Below, in pieces: positions 22,101-33,754 of a stretch of 64,000 nucleotides of DNA. The DNA lies in contig CAUYUJ010004780.1 of assembly GCA_963575745.1 (NCBI GenBank), positions 62,001 to 126,000 on the forward strand. Direction: 5' to 3'. The notes below the pieces were generated by a model. That model saw only the letters and a list, made by a program, of their open reading frames with translations. It had not been told where the DNA came from and searched no databases. The DNA comes from Prorocentrum cordatum (Eukaryota > Sar > Dinophyceae > Prorocentrales > Prorocentraceae). The position numbers and the translations under genes are program-made. How positions within the stretch are numbered: position 1 is the first letter of the stretch; the number at the start of each line of letters is the position of its first letter.

Positions 22101-25100
22101 GTAATTTGGATACACGGAACAACCGCCTTCGATTACTCTGTGTATCGGATAAACGGCGCAATCGCACTCGATTACTCCGCGTGGCCGATGCGCGGAGCGC
22201 TGCCAAAAAAATCATTTTGCTATTGGACGTTGTTCAAAAGGTGGGTGGACCTGGCTCTGAAAGGGTGGGCCACTTTTGAGCGCTCGCGGGATCCGATTAC
22301 TCCGTGTATCGGATACACGGAATCATCGAATGGGGTTCCTCCGTGCATCGGATACACGGAATAATCGAACTCGATTATTCCGTGCATCCGAGGCAGACTC
22401 TAAGTTGTTTCCTATTGGACCCTGTATATTGGATACACGGAGTAATCGCACTCGATTACTCCGCGTACCCGAGGGTCACTCTAAGTGGATGCCTATTGGA
22501 ACATGTATAGTGGATACACGGGGCAATCGCACTCGGTTACTCAGTGTATCGGATACACGGAACAATCGAACTGGATTGCTCCGTGTATCGGATACACGAA
22601 CTAATCGAACTCGATTACTCCTTGCGTCCGAGGTAGATTCTAATTGGACTCCGATTGGCACCTATCTGTTGGATACACGGGGTAATCGCGCCCGATTGCT
22701 CCGTGTATCGGATACACGTAATAATCGAACTCGGCAACCTGTATTGGATACACGGAGTAATCGCACTCGATTACTTCGTGCATCGGATACACGGAATAAG
22801 CGCACTCGATTACTCCGTGTATCCGAGGCATATTACGATTTGACTACTATTGGAACCTATATATATATATATGATACACGGGGCAATCGCATTCGATTAC
22901 TCCCTGTATCGGATACACGGGATGATCGAGTTCGATTACTCTGCGCGTCCGAAGCACGGCGGGGTACTTTTGGGCGCTGGCGGGCTCTAGTTTTCAGAAA
23001 ACAACATATTGGCGTCGAAAAATTATTGTTTAGCCTTGTTTTCTTTTTCCCCCGAAAATTGGCCGAACCTGGCTGTGGCGGGGTGGGTAACTTTTGGGCG
23101 CTCGCGGGATCCGATTACACCGTGAATCGGATACACGGAGCAATCGCACCCGGTTACTCTGCGTATCGGATACACGGAGCAATCGAATTCGATTACACCG
23201 TGTATCCGAGACAGATTGCGTTCGGATTCCGATTGGAACCTGTATATTGGATACACGGACTAATCGCCTCGGGTTACTCCGTGCATCCGATACACGGAGT
23301 AATCGAACTCGATTACCCCGTGTATCCGAGGCAGGTTCGCATTGTATTCCGATTGGAATATGTATATTTGGATGCACGGAGCAATTGAACTCGAATACTC
23401 CGCGCATCGAAGGCATATTCTAATTGGATACAAATTGGAACCTGTATACTGGAAACACGGAGTAATCGCATTCGATTACTACGTGCATCGGATACACGGG
23501 ATAATCAAACTCGGCCACCGAGGCAGTCTATAGTTGGATTCCGATTGGAACCTGAATATTGGATACACGGAGTAGTAACCACACTCGATTGCTTCGTGTA
23601 TCGGACACACGGCGTACTCGCACTCGATTACTCCGTGTATCGGATGCACGGAGTAATCGCACTCGGTTGCTCCGTGTACCCGAGGCAGATTCGACTTGGA
23701 TTCCTATTGGAACCTGTATAATGGCTACACGCAATAATCGCACTCGATTGCGCCCTGTACTGGAAACGCGGAATAATCGAACTCGGTTACTCCGTGCATC
23801 CGAGGCAGATCCTAATTGGTTTCCTATTGGAACCTGTATATTGGATACGCGGAATAATCGCACTCGCTTACTCCGTGCGTCGGATACACGGAGTAACGGA
23901 ACTCGATTATTCCGTGTATCAGCGGCAGATTCTAAGTGGAGTCCTATTGAAACCTGTATATTGGATACACGGAACAATCGCACTCGATTACTCCGTGTAT
24001 CTGATACACGAATTAATCAAGTTCGCTTATTCCGTGTATCCGACACACGGAGTGGTACAACCTGGCTCTGAAGGGGTGGGCCAGTTTTGGGCGCGCGCGG
24101 GATCCGATTCCCCCCTGCGCCGGATACGCGGAGCAATCGCATTCTTCTGTCCGCGTATCAGATACACGGAGTAATCGAATTCGAATATCCCATGCGTCGG
24201 CTACACGGAACAATCGAGTTCGATGTGTCCGTGTACCCAAGGCAAATTCAAATTGGATCCCTATGGAACCTGTATATTGGATACCCGGAATAATCGCACC
24301 CGGTTGCTCCGCGCATCGGGTGCACGGAAGAATCGAACTCGATTACTCTGTGTATCCAGGGCAGACTCTACTTGGATTCGTGTTGGAGCCTGTAAAATGG
24401 ATACACGGAGTAATCGCACTCGATTATTCCGTATCGGATATACGGAATAATCGAACTCGTTTACTCCGCGTAGCCCAGGCATGTCCTAAGTGGACTCCAA
24501 TTGGAACCTGTATAGTAAATACACGGAATAATCGAACTCGATTGCTCCGTGCATCGGATACACGGAGCAACCGGATGCAATTACTCTGTGTATCCCAAGC
24601 AAATTATACTTGGATTCCTATCGGCACCTGTAGATTGGATACACGGAGTAATTGAGTTCGATTACGCCGTGTACCCGAGGCAGATTCTGATCGGATTCCT
24701 GTTGGAACCTGTACATTGCATACGCTGAGTAATGGCATTCGGTTGCTCCGTGTATGCGAGGCTTATTCTACTTGGATTCCTACTGGAACCTGTATATTGG
24801 ATACAAAGAGTAACCGCATTCGATCACTCCGTGTATCCGATACCAGGATAATCGCTCTCGTTTACTCCGTGTATCGGAGGCAGATTCTATTTGGATTCCA
24901 CTTGGAACCTGTATATTCGATACACGGAATAATCGCACTCGATTACTCCGTGTATCCGATACACGGAGTAATGGAACTCGATTACTCCGTGCACCCGAAG
25001 CAGATTCTAATTGGATTCCTACTGGAACCTGTATACTGGATTCACGGAGTAATCGCACTCGTTTACTCCGTGTATCCAATACGCGTAATGGTACTTTGGG

Positions 25101-26140
25101 CGCTCGCGGGCTCAGGTTTTCAAATAAATTGGCGTCGCCAAAAAAAGGTGTGCGCCACTTTTGGGCGCTCGCGGAACGATCGAATGCGATTACTCCGTAC
25201 ATCGGATACACGGAATAATCGAATGCGGCTACCCCGTGCATCGAAGGCAGATTCTAATTGGATTCCGATTGAAACCTGTATATTGGATACACAGAATAAT
25301 CGCACTCGGGTACTCCGTGTATCCGATACAAAGAATGATTAAACGCGATTACTCCGTGCATCGGATACACGGAAAATCGAACTCGATTACCCCGTGTGCC
25401 CGAGGCAGATTATAATTGGATTCGGGTCGGAACCTGTATACTGTATACACGGAACAATTGAATTCGATTACTCTGTGTTTCTGACACACGGAATAATCGA
25501 ACTCGATTACCCCTATTGGGACATGTATATTAGATACACGGAGTAATCGCACTCGATAACTCCGTGCATCCAGGGCATATTCTAATTGGACTGATGTTGG
25601 TACATGTATGTATACCTGATACACGGAGTAATCGCACTCGCTTACTCCGTGTATCGGGAACACTGAGTAATCGAATTCGATTACTCCGTGTATCCGAGGC
25701 AGATTATGATTGGATTCTTATTGGAACCTGTATATTAGATACACGGAGTAATCGCACTCGATTACTCCGTGTATCCGAAGCAGATTCTAATTTGATTCCT
25801 GCTGGAGACTGCATAATGGATACACGGAGTAATCGCACTCGATTGCACGGAGTAGTCGAACTCGATTACTCCGTGTATCCGATGCACCTTCTACTTGGAC
25901 CCCTATTGGAACATGTATATCGGATACACGGAATAATCGCACTCGATTACTCCGTGTATCGGATACGCTGAGTAATCGCACTCGGTTACTCCGTGCTTCC
26001 GAGGCACATTATACTTGGATTCCTCTTGGAATATGTATATTGGGTACACGGAATAATCGCATTCGATCACTCCGTGTATCGGATACACGGAGTAATCGAG
26101 TTCGATTACTTCGTGTATACCGGCACCAGCAAGCGTCGCT
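19196..26140. repeat. About 7-kb array of a 120-bp palindromic satellite
   Basis: Each unit has two imperfect hairpins of the form GATACACGGAGTAATCG / CGATTACTCCGTGTATC, then 'GAGGCAGATTCTAATTGG', 'ATTCCTATTGGAACCTG' and 'TATATTG'. At 19621-20100 the unit is exactly 120 bases four times in a row. Because 120 is divisible by three and stops are rare in the unit, frames of 100-370 codons stay open on both strands with 40-residue periodicity (for example DTRSNRTRLLRVSEADSNWI); I treat these as by-products of the repeat. Seven spacers of a second sequence interrupt the array (separate entry). Confidence 0.97.
19255..25172. repeat. Recurring spacer within the 120-bp satellite (higher-order structure)
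   Basis: Seven segments (about 19255-19425, 20128-20270, 21300-21445, 22190-22285, 22955-23105, 24045-24100, 25080-25172) share 'TTTTGGGCGCTCGCGGG', usually twice, flanking a degenerate middle with 'GCGTCGCCA', A-rich sequence and 'CCGAACCTGGCTCTGA' plus 'GGGTGGGCCACTTTT'. Spacing is about 0.77-1.17 kb. The first contains a 23-base A run (19350-19372). Confidence 0.85.
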
Positions 26141-26184
26141 AGTAGTAGTAACAACAACAACAATGAATGGAAACATGTTGTTAG

Positions 26185-26500
26185 TCTGCTCGGGCCCTCT
26201 TGGGGGTCTTCTTGAAGCCCTTTTGGGCTTTTCCCCTGGGCCGTTTTGGGGTGCTGTGCTCTCCCGAGCCGTCTTGGGGTTTTCGTGGGCCGTTTTGGAA
26301 CCCTCTTGGGCGATTGTGGGGCTCAATTGTACCTTTTTCTAGGGTTTTCTCGGAAGCCTCTTGGGCCGTATTGGGGCGACTTCTAGCATGTAGCACCTAT
26401 TGAACCAGTATGGGCCGTCCCGGGGGTCCTCCTGGAGCCCTCTCGGGGCGTCTTGGAAGCGATTCGGGCCGCTGGAGGCGCCGAGTGAGCTATCTGGAAC
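26185..26500. repeat. 21-bp family block, reverse orientation
   Basis: 'GGGCCCTCTTGGGGGTC', 'GGGCCGTTTTGGGGTG' and similar phrases follow a short TAG/CAA microsatellite at the right end of the satellite array, mirroring the left boundary. Confidence 0.75.
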
Positions 26501-27500
26501 GTCTAGAGGCCTTTCTAGAACGACTCGAGGCCGCCGTGGATCGTCTCGACGGCTGTCTGATCGCTTTCGGCGTCGGCTTTGGGCTTTCCCCAGTCAGCAG
26601 CGCGCTGCGCCCCCTGGGCACCCCCAGTTGTGGTCGGGGTCCAGGCCCTGGGCCCCCGTTGGCCCTGTCCCCCGCTATATGTATACATACCTGGACAGAG
26701 GGGTATGAGATGCGCATTTATATATTCATATATAATTTGCAAAAATAAATGGAAACAAAAGGACGACTCAACCAAGGAAAAAAAAGGAATGCAACCATGC
26801 AGCCTTGGCCACAAACAAGCTCACGAACAGTATATACACATACATACATCTCATATGATTATAATAGCACCACGCGTGCGCGAAGCGCGCGCTTGGGTTA
26901 GACCTTGAGTTGACCTACGAACCCAAAGATACACAAGGACACGTTTCCCAGGCATAAGACGCCCTTGGCGCGTGGAACTGCTGGGCCTTCTGGGGGATGG
27001 CGTCAACTTTGATGGGCGGTCACGGATCCGGAGCCGTGCGAGATCGACGTGCGACGCGTCGAAGGCTCCGAGTGTTTCCCAGATTGCGCAAATGGCGTGA
27101 CTGCCCCGGTGGCCGAAGAGGGCCCCAGAGGCTCTGGGCTGCTAGGCCGCCGCCGCCGCGGCCCTCGCGAGCGCCACCGCCGCAGCCGCCCCCGCCGTCG
27201 TGATAATCGTCGCGGTGGTCGTCGTAGTGGTGGACGTGATAAAACGATTGCACGTTCTGGGGTCCGGGGCCTCTGGCGGCCTATCTGAGGATCTCCAAGT
27301 CCTCCAAAGGACTCCTGGGGCCCTCCTGAAACTCACATAATGCACCCAAGAGAGCTCTAGAGGAAGCCCTGGGAGGGCCCGACGGGGCGCCAAGGGAGCT
27401 CCCAGAGCGGCGCCAGAGCCCCAACAAGTTGACACAAATTTGACACAACGCCGTACTTGACGAGGAAGCTGTTTGTGCTAAATTTCTTATAAGTTTCGGG
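26501..27500. other. Stretch without a supported gene; AT-rich island
   Basis: An AT-rich segment at about 26675-26870 (TATATGTATACATACC, TATATATTCATATATAA, TATATACACATACATAC) stands out in a GC-rich region. The rest shows only motif-free frames. Confidence 0.4.
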
Positions 27501-27504
27501 CCCT

Positions 27505-27590
27505 CTTTAGGCTGGTTTGGAGCTCTCTTGGGGCGTCTTGGGCGCGTCTATGGCCGCGTCTCGGGGCCCTCTTGGGGACCTCCAGGCCGA
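27505..27590. repeat. Short 21-bp family block, reverse orientation
   Basis: Phrases 'GGGCCCTCTTTAGG', 'CTCTTGGGGCGTCTTGGG' and 'GGGGCCCTCTTGGGG'. Immediately downstream (27591-27940) repeated 'ATCGGA' and 'CGGAATCGAA' phrases form another degenerate short-period stretch. Confidence 0.65.
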
Positions 27591-27939
27591 CCCTCCGCCA
27601 AATCGGAAACTCGAAATCGGATCGGCGACATACCGGATGGGGAACCACCGGAAAACTGCGCATCGGATCGGACCGGAATCAGAAACCCGCCAGCCCTGCG
27701 GACCCGAACAAATCGATTCTGCCGCGCCGGAATCGAAGTCGGAATCGAAATCTCGATCGACGGCGACGACTGGCCACGAAACCATGATGGCCGCGAACCG
27801 GACCGAAGACCGAGAACCAGTCCTCGAACCGAGCCAGCCGAACCAGATCGGGATCGAAAGCAAGCTCGGAATCGACCCCTCGCTCTTTCTGGACCTCCGG
27901 GGGGGCGGGTCCTCGAAAACGGCACCATGGGCCGAAAAC

Positions 27940-28053
27940 TACCTCCTCCTCCTCCTCCTCTTCCTCCTCCTCCGGCTCCTCCTCCTCCTCCTCCTCCTCC
28001 TCCGCCTCCTCCTCCTCCTCCTCCTCCTCTTCCTCCTCCTCCGCCTCCCTTCC
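27940..28053. repeat. CTC microsatellite
   Basis: CTC units with CGG, TTC and GCC interruptions, giving poly-Leu/Pro/Ser or poly-Glu/Gly/Arg frames that are not genes. Confidence 0.95.
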
Positions 28054-28163
28054 CCTCCTTGGCCCCAGACCCCCAAGGGTCGGGGGCCAGGCCCCCCTTT
28101 GGGTCGAGAATCGCAAGGCACAGCCCGCAGCCTGTCCCACAGGCGCCCGCTGCTCGCCCTTCG

Positions 28164-28300
28164 CACCGCAGCCTCGCTGGACAACGAGGCGAGGCATATG
28201 ATAGCCACGACGTGGGATCACCGATGGGCGCACCGCAGCCTAGCCGGACAACGAGGCGAGGCATATGATAGCCACGAAGTGGGATCACCGATGGGCGCAT
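28164..28300. repeat. 67-bp tandem duplication
   Basis: Two copies beginning 'CACCGCAGCC' (28164 and 28231), each containing 'GACAACGAGGCGAGGCATA' and 'GTGGGATCACCGATGGGCG', with four or so differences. Confidence 0.85.
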
Positions 28301-28424
28301 CCAGCGAAACGCCCAGACGGAAGTCTCAAGCGAAACGCTCACGTGTTTCATGCCACGCCCGTGGCCCCTTGGAGCCACCGGAACTCGGAATCCATGGAAA
28401 GCGCCCCGAACCCCCCAGCCGCTG

Positions 28425-28720
28425 AGGCCCCTGGAACATGTATAGCTTCTGGAACCTGTGGAGCCCGTGGAGCCCACGACCCCTGGACTGAACCCCGAAG
28501 CCCGCGCCACAGCCCCGAGCCCCCTGGAGCCCTTGGAAGCTTTTGGAACCCCCGGACCCCCCGACCCTTAGACTGAGCCCCTGGGCCCTGGGAGGCCCTG
28601 AGCGCCACAGGGCCCCTGGAGCCCCTGGAACACCTGGGCCCCTGGAGCCCGCGACCCCTAGACTGAACCCCTAAGCCCTGGGAGACCCGGAGCGCACCAG
28701 AGCCCCGAACCCCGGGGCCA
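28425..28720. repeat. Degenerate CCCCTGGAG repeat
   Basis: The 9-base phrase CCCCTGGAG/CCCCTGGAA and variants (GAGCCC, CTGAACCCC) recur throughout. Pro/Gly/Trp-rich frames follow from it. Confidence 0.75.
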
Positions 28721-28739
28721 CGGGAACACCCGAGCGAGA

Positions 28740-29185
28740 CCCCAAGCCCCAGACCTCAGGCGGGGGCGGAGTGGTTGTGCCGAAAGGCACTGCGCAGAAA
28801 AAAATGCATTAGAAAGGACCGGCTGTGACAAAAAACTGCAGGCAATGATATATCATGTGATGCTGTCAAACAACTAAGACCACCGATGAGGAGCAATGAC
28901 GCCAAATGCGCGCCGCGCTGGCTTGATAGCCAACACTTGCGGGGCCATCAGGCTGCGAAGATCAGGCTTTCATGCTCCTTGCACCAGTTCAGTTTCAAGT
29001 CTCCATGTTACAGTCCTGATTTCTCTTCCCTACTGTTAATTTTTTACAACGCCCAGGTCGCGCTGTCTGAATTTCTAGGGGGCGTGGGACAAGTCAAAAT
29101 ACATGATATTCGCACCCCCGAAACCATAATCCTTAATACCTATACGCCCACCCTTCGGGTGATGAGGAGGTTCGAAGGTGAGGAA
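28740..29185. other. Stretch without a supported gene
   Basis: Balanced composition with a 180-codon plus frame starting near 28886 that runs into the following CGATCTCACAAT repeat. Its unique part (about 95 codons) has no motif I recognise. Confidence 0.35.
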
Positions 29186-29189
29186 CCAA

Positions 29190-29400
29190 CGTCTCATTCG
29201 ATCGGTCCCACGATCTCACAATCGGTCTCGCTCGACCGATCTCACTTGATCGATCTCACAATCGATATCACTCGATTTATTTCATTCGATCGATCTCACA
29301 ATCGATCTGACGATCGATCTCACAATCGATCTCACTATCGATCTCACAATCGATCTCACACTCGGTCTCACTATCGATCTCACTATCAAAACCACAACCG
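29190..29400. repeat. 12-13-bp repeat CGATCTCACAAT
   Basis: About 15 degenerate copies of TCGATCTCACAAT/TCGATCTCACTA. It ends at the start of the ATC array. Confidence 0.9.
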
Positions 29401-29404
29401 ATTT

Positions 29405-30214
29405 CAGAATCAACGTCATCATCATCAACAGCATCGTCATCAACGTTAACAACATCATCATCATCGGGACACCATCATCATCTTCATCATCATCACCTCA
29501 TCACCATCACCATCAACAATATCATCGTCATCATCATCATCGGGACACCATCATCGCCACCATCATCATCATCAACATCATCACCATCATCGGGGCACCA
29601 GCATCATCAGCATCATAACGCCATCATCATCATCATCATCATATCATCATCATCATAACATCATGAACAACATCATCAACATCATCGGCATCGGGGCACC
29701 ATCATCATCATTATCAACAACATTATCATCATCAACATCATCATCATCCGGACACCATCATCATCGTCACCTTCAGCATCACCATCACCATCATCATCGG
29801 GACACCATTATCATCATCAACATCATCATCTTCATCATCATCGGGCCACCAGGGTCAAAATCATCGTCATCACCTTATCATCATCCTCATCATCAACATC
29901 ATCCTCATCATCATCGGGACACCATCATCGTCATCAGGAGCATCAACATCATCATCGGGACACCATCATCATCATGAATTTCATCATCATCATTAGCATC
30001 ATCATCAACCTCATCACCACCATCATCATCGGGACACCATCATCATCATCATCATCATCATCATCTTCATCACCATCATCAACAACATCCTCATCATCTC
30101 ATCATATCATCACCAGCAGCAACATCAGCATCATCAGTATCATTATCGTCGGGACACAAACGCCATCACCACCATGGCCATCATCATCACCTTTATCATA
30201 ATCAACATCGTCAA

Positions 30215-30248
<34 letters not shown>

Positions 30249-30416
30249 GGGACACCATCATCATCTCCACCATCACCATCATCATCACTATCAACATCAT
30301 CAACATCATCGTCATCATCAACATCATCGGGACACCGACCGGACACCATCATCATCATCACCATCATCATCCACATCATCGTCATCAGCTCATCATCACC
30401 ATCATCATCGGGACAC

Positions 30417-30447
<31 letters not shown>

Positions 30448-30510
30448 TTCATCATCATCAGCATCATCATCTCATCATCTCATCATCATCAACGTCATCA
30501 GAAGCATCAA

Positions 30511-30541
<31 letters not shown>

Positions 30542-30756
30542 GGGACACCATCATCACCATCATCATCAGCAACATCAGCATCATCAACATCATCATTTGG
30601 ACACCATCATCATCACCACCATGGCCATCATCAGCATCATCGACATCATCAACATCGTCAACATTATCATCATCATCGGGACACCATCATCATCATCACC
30701 ATCATAATCATCATCATCAGCATCATCAGCATCATCAACGTCATCGACATCATCGA

Positions 30757-30789
<33 letters not shown>

Positions 30790-30791
30790 CG

Positions 30792-30871
<80 letters not shown>

Positions 30872-30872
30872 G
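29405..30872. repeat. 1.4-kb ATC array punctuated by CGGGACACC
   Basis: ATC/CATCAT triplets are interrupted about 18 times by the 9-base string CGGGACACC or close variants (for example 29466, 29541, 29799, 29916, 29955, 30028, 30247, 30330, 30409, 30540, 30677, 30870). Reading frames of poly-Ile/Ser/His on plus and poly-Met/Asp on minus are repeat shadows. Confidence 0.95.
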
Positions 30873-31055
30873 GGACACCGACGGGACACCGGCGGGACAC
30901 TGGCGGGACACCGCGCGCCACCGGACGCCGGAAGGGAGACATTTGGTCCGGCCGCGCCTTAGCCGGAGGCGGGACACCGGCGGGACACCGCGCGCCACCG
31001 GTTGCCAGAAGGGAGTCATTTGGTCCGGCCGCGCCTCAGCCACAGGAGACTTTCC
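30868..31055. repeat. CGGGACACC tandem cluster and 77-bp duplication
   Basis: CGGGACACCGG-type units occur back to back without ATC. A 77-bp duplication follows: 'CGGGACACCGCGCGCCACCG' at about 30904 and 30981, 'GAAGGGAG' at 30931 and 31008, 'ATTTGGTCCGGCCGCGCC' at 30941 and 31018. Confidence 0.85.
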
Positions 31056-31177
31056 TCTCGCCCGCCCACGCAGCTTCGCCTCGCCCGCACGCACGGCACG
31101 CGCGAACACGAAACCGAAATCGATTTCCTGGTAGGGGGGCTCTCCGTTCCACTTCGATCTCACCCCCTCACCTCCGA

Positions 31178-31208
31178 AATTAAGCCATATTCGCGTCCCC
31201 GAGGCCAC
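31178..31208. repeat. 30-bp element shared with 34078-34108
   Basis: The sequence starting 'AATTAAGCCATATTCGCGTC' and ending 'CCACA' occurs here and at 34078-34108 in the same orientation. Here it stands alone; there it is the first unit of the 43-bp satellite. The two copies bracket the 31.2-34.0 kb repeat region. Confidence 0.8.
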
Positions 31209-31229
31209 ATTGTTTTTCGTTAGGTTTGG

Positions 31230-33375
31230 TAAGATTTTGGCGTTTCCACCTTTTCGCCATCGCGACGCCCCAAGACGGCCTAAGAGGCCCCCAAGATCGC
31301 ACTAAGAGGCCCGAGAGGCCTCCGACAGGGACCCAAGACGGCCCAAGAGGGTTCCAACACGGCCCAAGAGGCCTCCAAGACGGCCCAAGAGGACCCCAAG
31401 AACGCTCTAAGAGAAGCCCCAGAGGGGGAACACGAAACAACATTTCGAGCCCTCGGCCCTAAGAAGCCCCCAGGAGGCGCCAAGAGGCCCCTTTGAAGCC
31501 CCAGGAGGCCCCCCAAAGGCCCTCGAGATAGCCCCCAGACGCCCCACGAGGCTTTCAAGAGCACTCCCAAGAGGGCCCCAAGAGGCAAAATTCATTGCTT
31601 TTCCTTAGGTTTTGGGAGATGTTGGCGTCTCCACCTTTTCGCCATCGCGACGCCCCAAGACGGCCCAAGAGGCCCCCAAGATCGCCCTAAGAGGACCGAG
31701 AGGCCTCCGACAGGGCCCCAAGACGGCCCAAGAGGGTTCCAAGACGGCCCAAGAGGCCTCCAAGACGGCCCAAGAGGGCCCCAAGAACGCTCTAAGAGAA
31801 GCCCCAGAGGGGGAACACGAAACAACATTTCGAGCCCTCGGCCCTAAGAAGCCCCCAGGAGGCGCCAAGAGGCCCCTTTGAAGCCCCAGGAGGCCCCCCA
31901 AAGGCCCTCGAGATAGCCCCCAGACGCCCCACGAGGCTTTCAAGAGCACTCCCCAAGAGGGCCCCAAGAGGCAAACAATGTTGCGTTTCCTTAGGTTTTG
32001 GACAGATTTTGGCGTCTCCACCTTTTCGCCATCGCGACGCCCCAAGACGGCCCAAGAGGCCTCCAAGATCGCCCTAAGAGGCCCGAGGCCTTCGACAGGG
32101 CCCCAAGACGGCCCAAGAGGGCTCCAAGACGGCCCAAGAGGCCTCCAAGACGGCCCAAGAGGGCTCCAATAACGCTCTAAGAGAAGCCCCAGAGGGGGAA
32201 CACGAAACAACATTTCGAGCCCTAAGAAGCCCCCAGCCAGGAGGCGCCAAGAGGCCCCTTTGAAGCCCCAGGAGGCCCCCCAAAGGCCCTCGAGATAGCC
32301 CCCAGACGCCCCACGAGGCTTTCAAGAGCACTCCCAAGAGGGCCCCAAGAGGCAACATTCATTGCTTTCCCTTAGGTTTTGGACAGATTTTGGCGTCTCC
32401 ACCTTTTCGCCATCGCGACGCCCCAAGGCGGCCCAAGAGGCCCCCAAGATCGCCCTAAGAGGCCCGAGAGGCCTCCGACAGGGCCCCAAGACGGCCCAAG
32501 AGGGTTCCAACACGGCCCAAGAGGCCTCCAAGACGGCCCAAGAGGGCTCCAATAACGCTCTAGGAGAAGCCCCAGAGGGGGAACACGAAACAACATTTCG
32601 GCCCTAAGAAGCCCCCAGGAGGCGCCAAGAGGCCCCTTTGAAGCCTCAGGAGGCCCCCCAAAGGCCCTCGAGATTGCCCCCAGACGCCCCACGAGGCTTT
32701 CAAGAGCACTCCCAAGAGGGCCCCAAGAGGCAACATTCATTGCTTCTCGTCAGGTTTTGGACTGATGTTGGCGTCTCCACCTTTTCGCCATCGCGACGCC
32801 CCAAGACGGCCCAAGAGGCCCCCAAGATCGCCCTAAGAGGCCCGAGAGGCCTCCGACAGGGCCCCAAGACGGCCCAAGATTGTTCCAACACGGCCCAAGA
32901 GGCCTCCAAGACTGCCCAAGAGGGCTCCAATAACGCTCTAAGAGAAGCCCCAGAGGGGGAACACGAAACAACATTTCGAGCCCTCGGCCCTAAGATGCCC
33001 CCAGATAGCGCCAAGAAGCCCCAGGAGGCCCCCCAAAGGCCCTCGAGATTGCCCCCAGACGCCCCACGAGGCTTTCAAGAGCACTCCCAAGAGGGCCCCA
33101 AGAGGCAACATTCATTGCTTTTCCTTAGGTTTTGGACAGATGTTGGCGCCTCCACCTTTTCGCCATCGCGACGCCCCAAGACGGCCCAAGAGGCCCCCAA
33201 GATCGCCCTAAGAGGCCCGAGAAGCCTCCGACAGGGCCCCAAGACGGCCCAAGAGGGTTTTAACACGGCCCAAGAGGCCTCCAAGACGGCCCAAGAGGGC
33301 CCCAAGAACGCTCTAAGAGAAGCCCCAGAGGGGGAACACGAAACAACATTTCGAGCCCTCGGCCCTAAGAAGCCG
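31230..33375 (+). repeat. Higher-order array: about 380-bp units built of 21-bp repeats
   Basis: The phrase 'CACCTTTTCGCCATCGCGAC' recurs at 31247, 31632, 32019, 32400, 32778 and 33155 (steps 385, 387, 381, 378, 377). Between these marks are 21-bp units of the AAGACGGCCCAAGAGGNNNCC type, followed by a fixed 'GGGGGAACACGAAACAACA' segment and 'CACGAGGCTTTCAAGAGCAC'. The 21-bp unit reads KTAQEGS/KTAQEAS in one plus frame; the frames are repeat-driven. This is the best-ordered copy of a family scattered over the window. Confidence 0.95.
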
Positions 33376-33420
33376 CGGCGGAGGTCGCGGCGGGCCGCGG
33401 CAGCTCCGAGAGAAGCTCGG

Positions 33421-33458
<38 letters not shown>

Positions 33459-33540
33459 GTCGTCGTCGTAGTCGTCGTAGTCGTCGTAGTCGTCGTAGTC
33501 GTAGTCGTCGTCGTCGGTCGTCGTCGTTGTCGACGTCGAC
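33421..33540. repeat. CGT/TAGTCG microsatellite
   Basis: Pure GTC units pass into a TAGTCG/TCGTAG 6-base pattern and back to GTC. Confidence 0.95.
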
Positions 33541-33754
33541 GCAAAACGAGGGAGAAGGGTGATGAGGAGGGAAGAGGGAGCACGAGGAGGATGAGAGAGC
33601 AGCAGGAGGGAGTTGAATCCTCCTCCTACTCCTCCTCCACCTTCTCCTCAGTTCCCCTCCGAGACATGAAGGTCAGACGCGACACCCGATTCGGTGAGAG
33701 ACCAAATTCGGCGGCCCAACCAACGGGCCAGAGGCGTGCGAAGATCTCCGGTAA

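Noticed and set aside
22276-23388. 370-codon frame with 40-residue repeats as a real repeat protein
   Set aside because: Equivalent frames are open on both strands and in more than one register across the whole satellite, and they break at the spacers. The unit length divisible by three explains them.
19348-26000. CRISPR-like array (palindromic repeats at regular spacing)
   Set aside because: The unit is 120 bp with two degenerate hairpins, the intervening sequence is repeated and not unique, and the context is eukaryotic repeat DNA without cas genes.
29405-30890. His/Ile/Ser-rich plus frames and Met/Asp-rich minus frames as metal-binding proteins
   Set aside because: Simple translation of ATC triplets.
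31605-33471. Frames of 200-280 codons (KTAQE repeats, Trp/Leu-rich minus frame)
   Set aside because: Products of the 21-bp unit being seven codons long; several frames are open at once.
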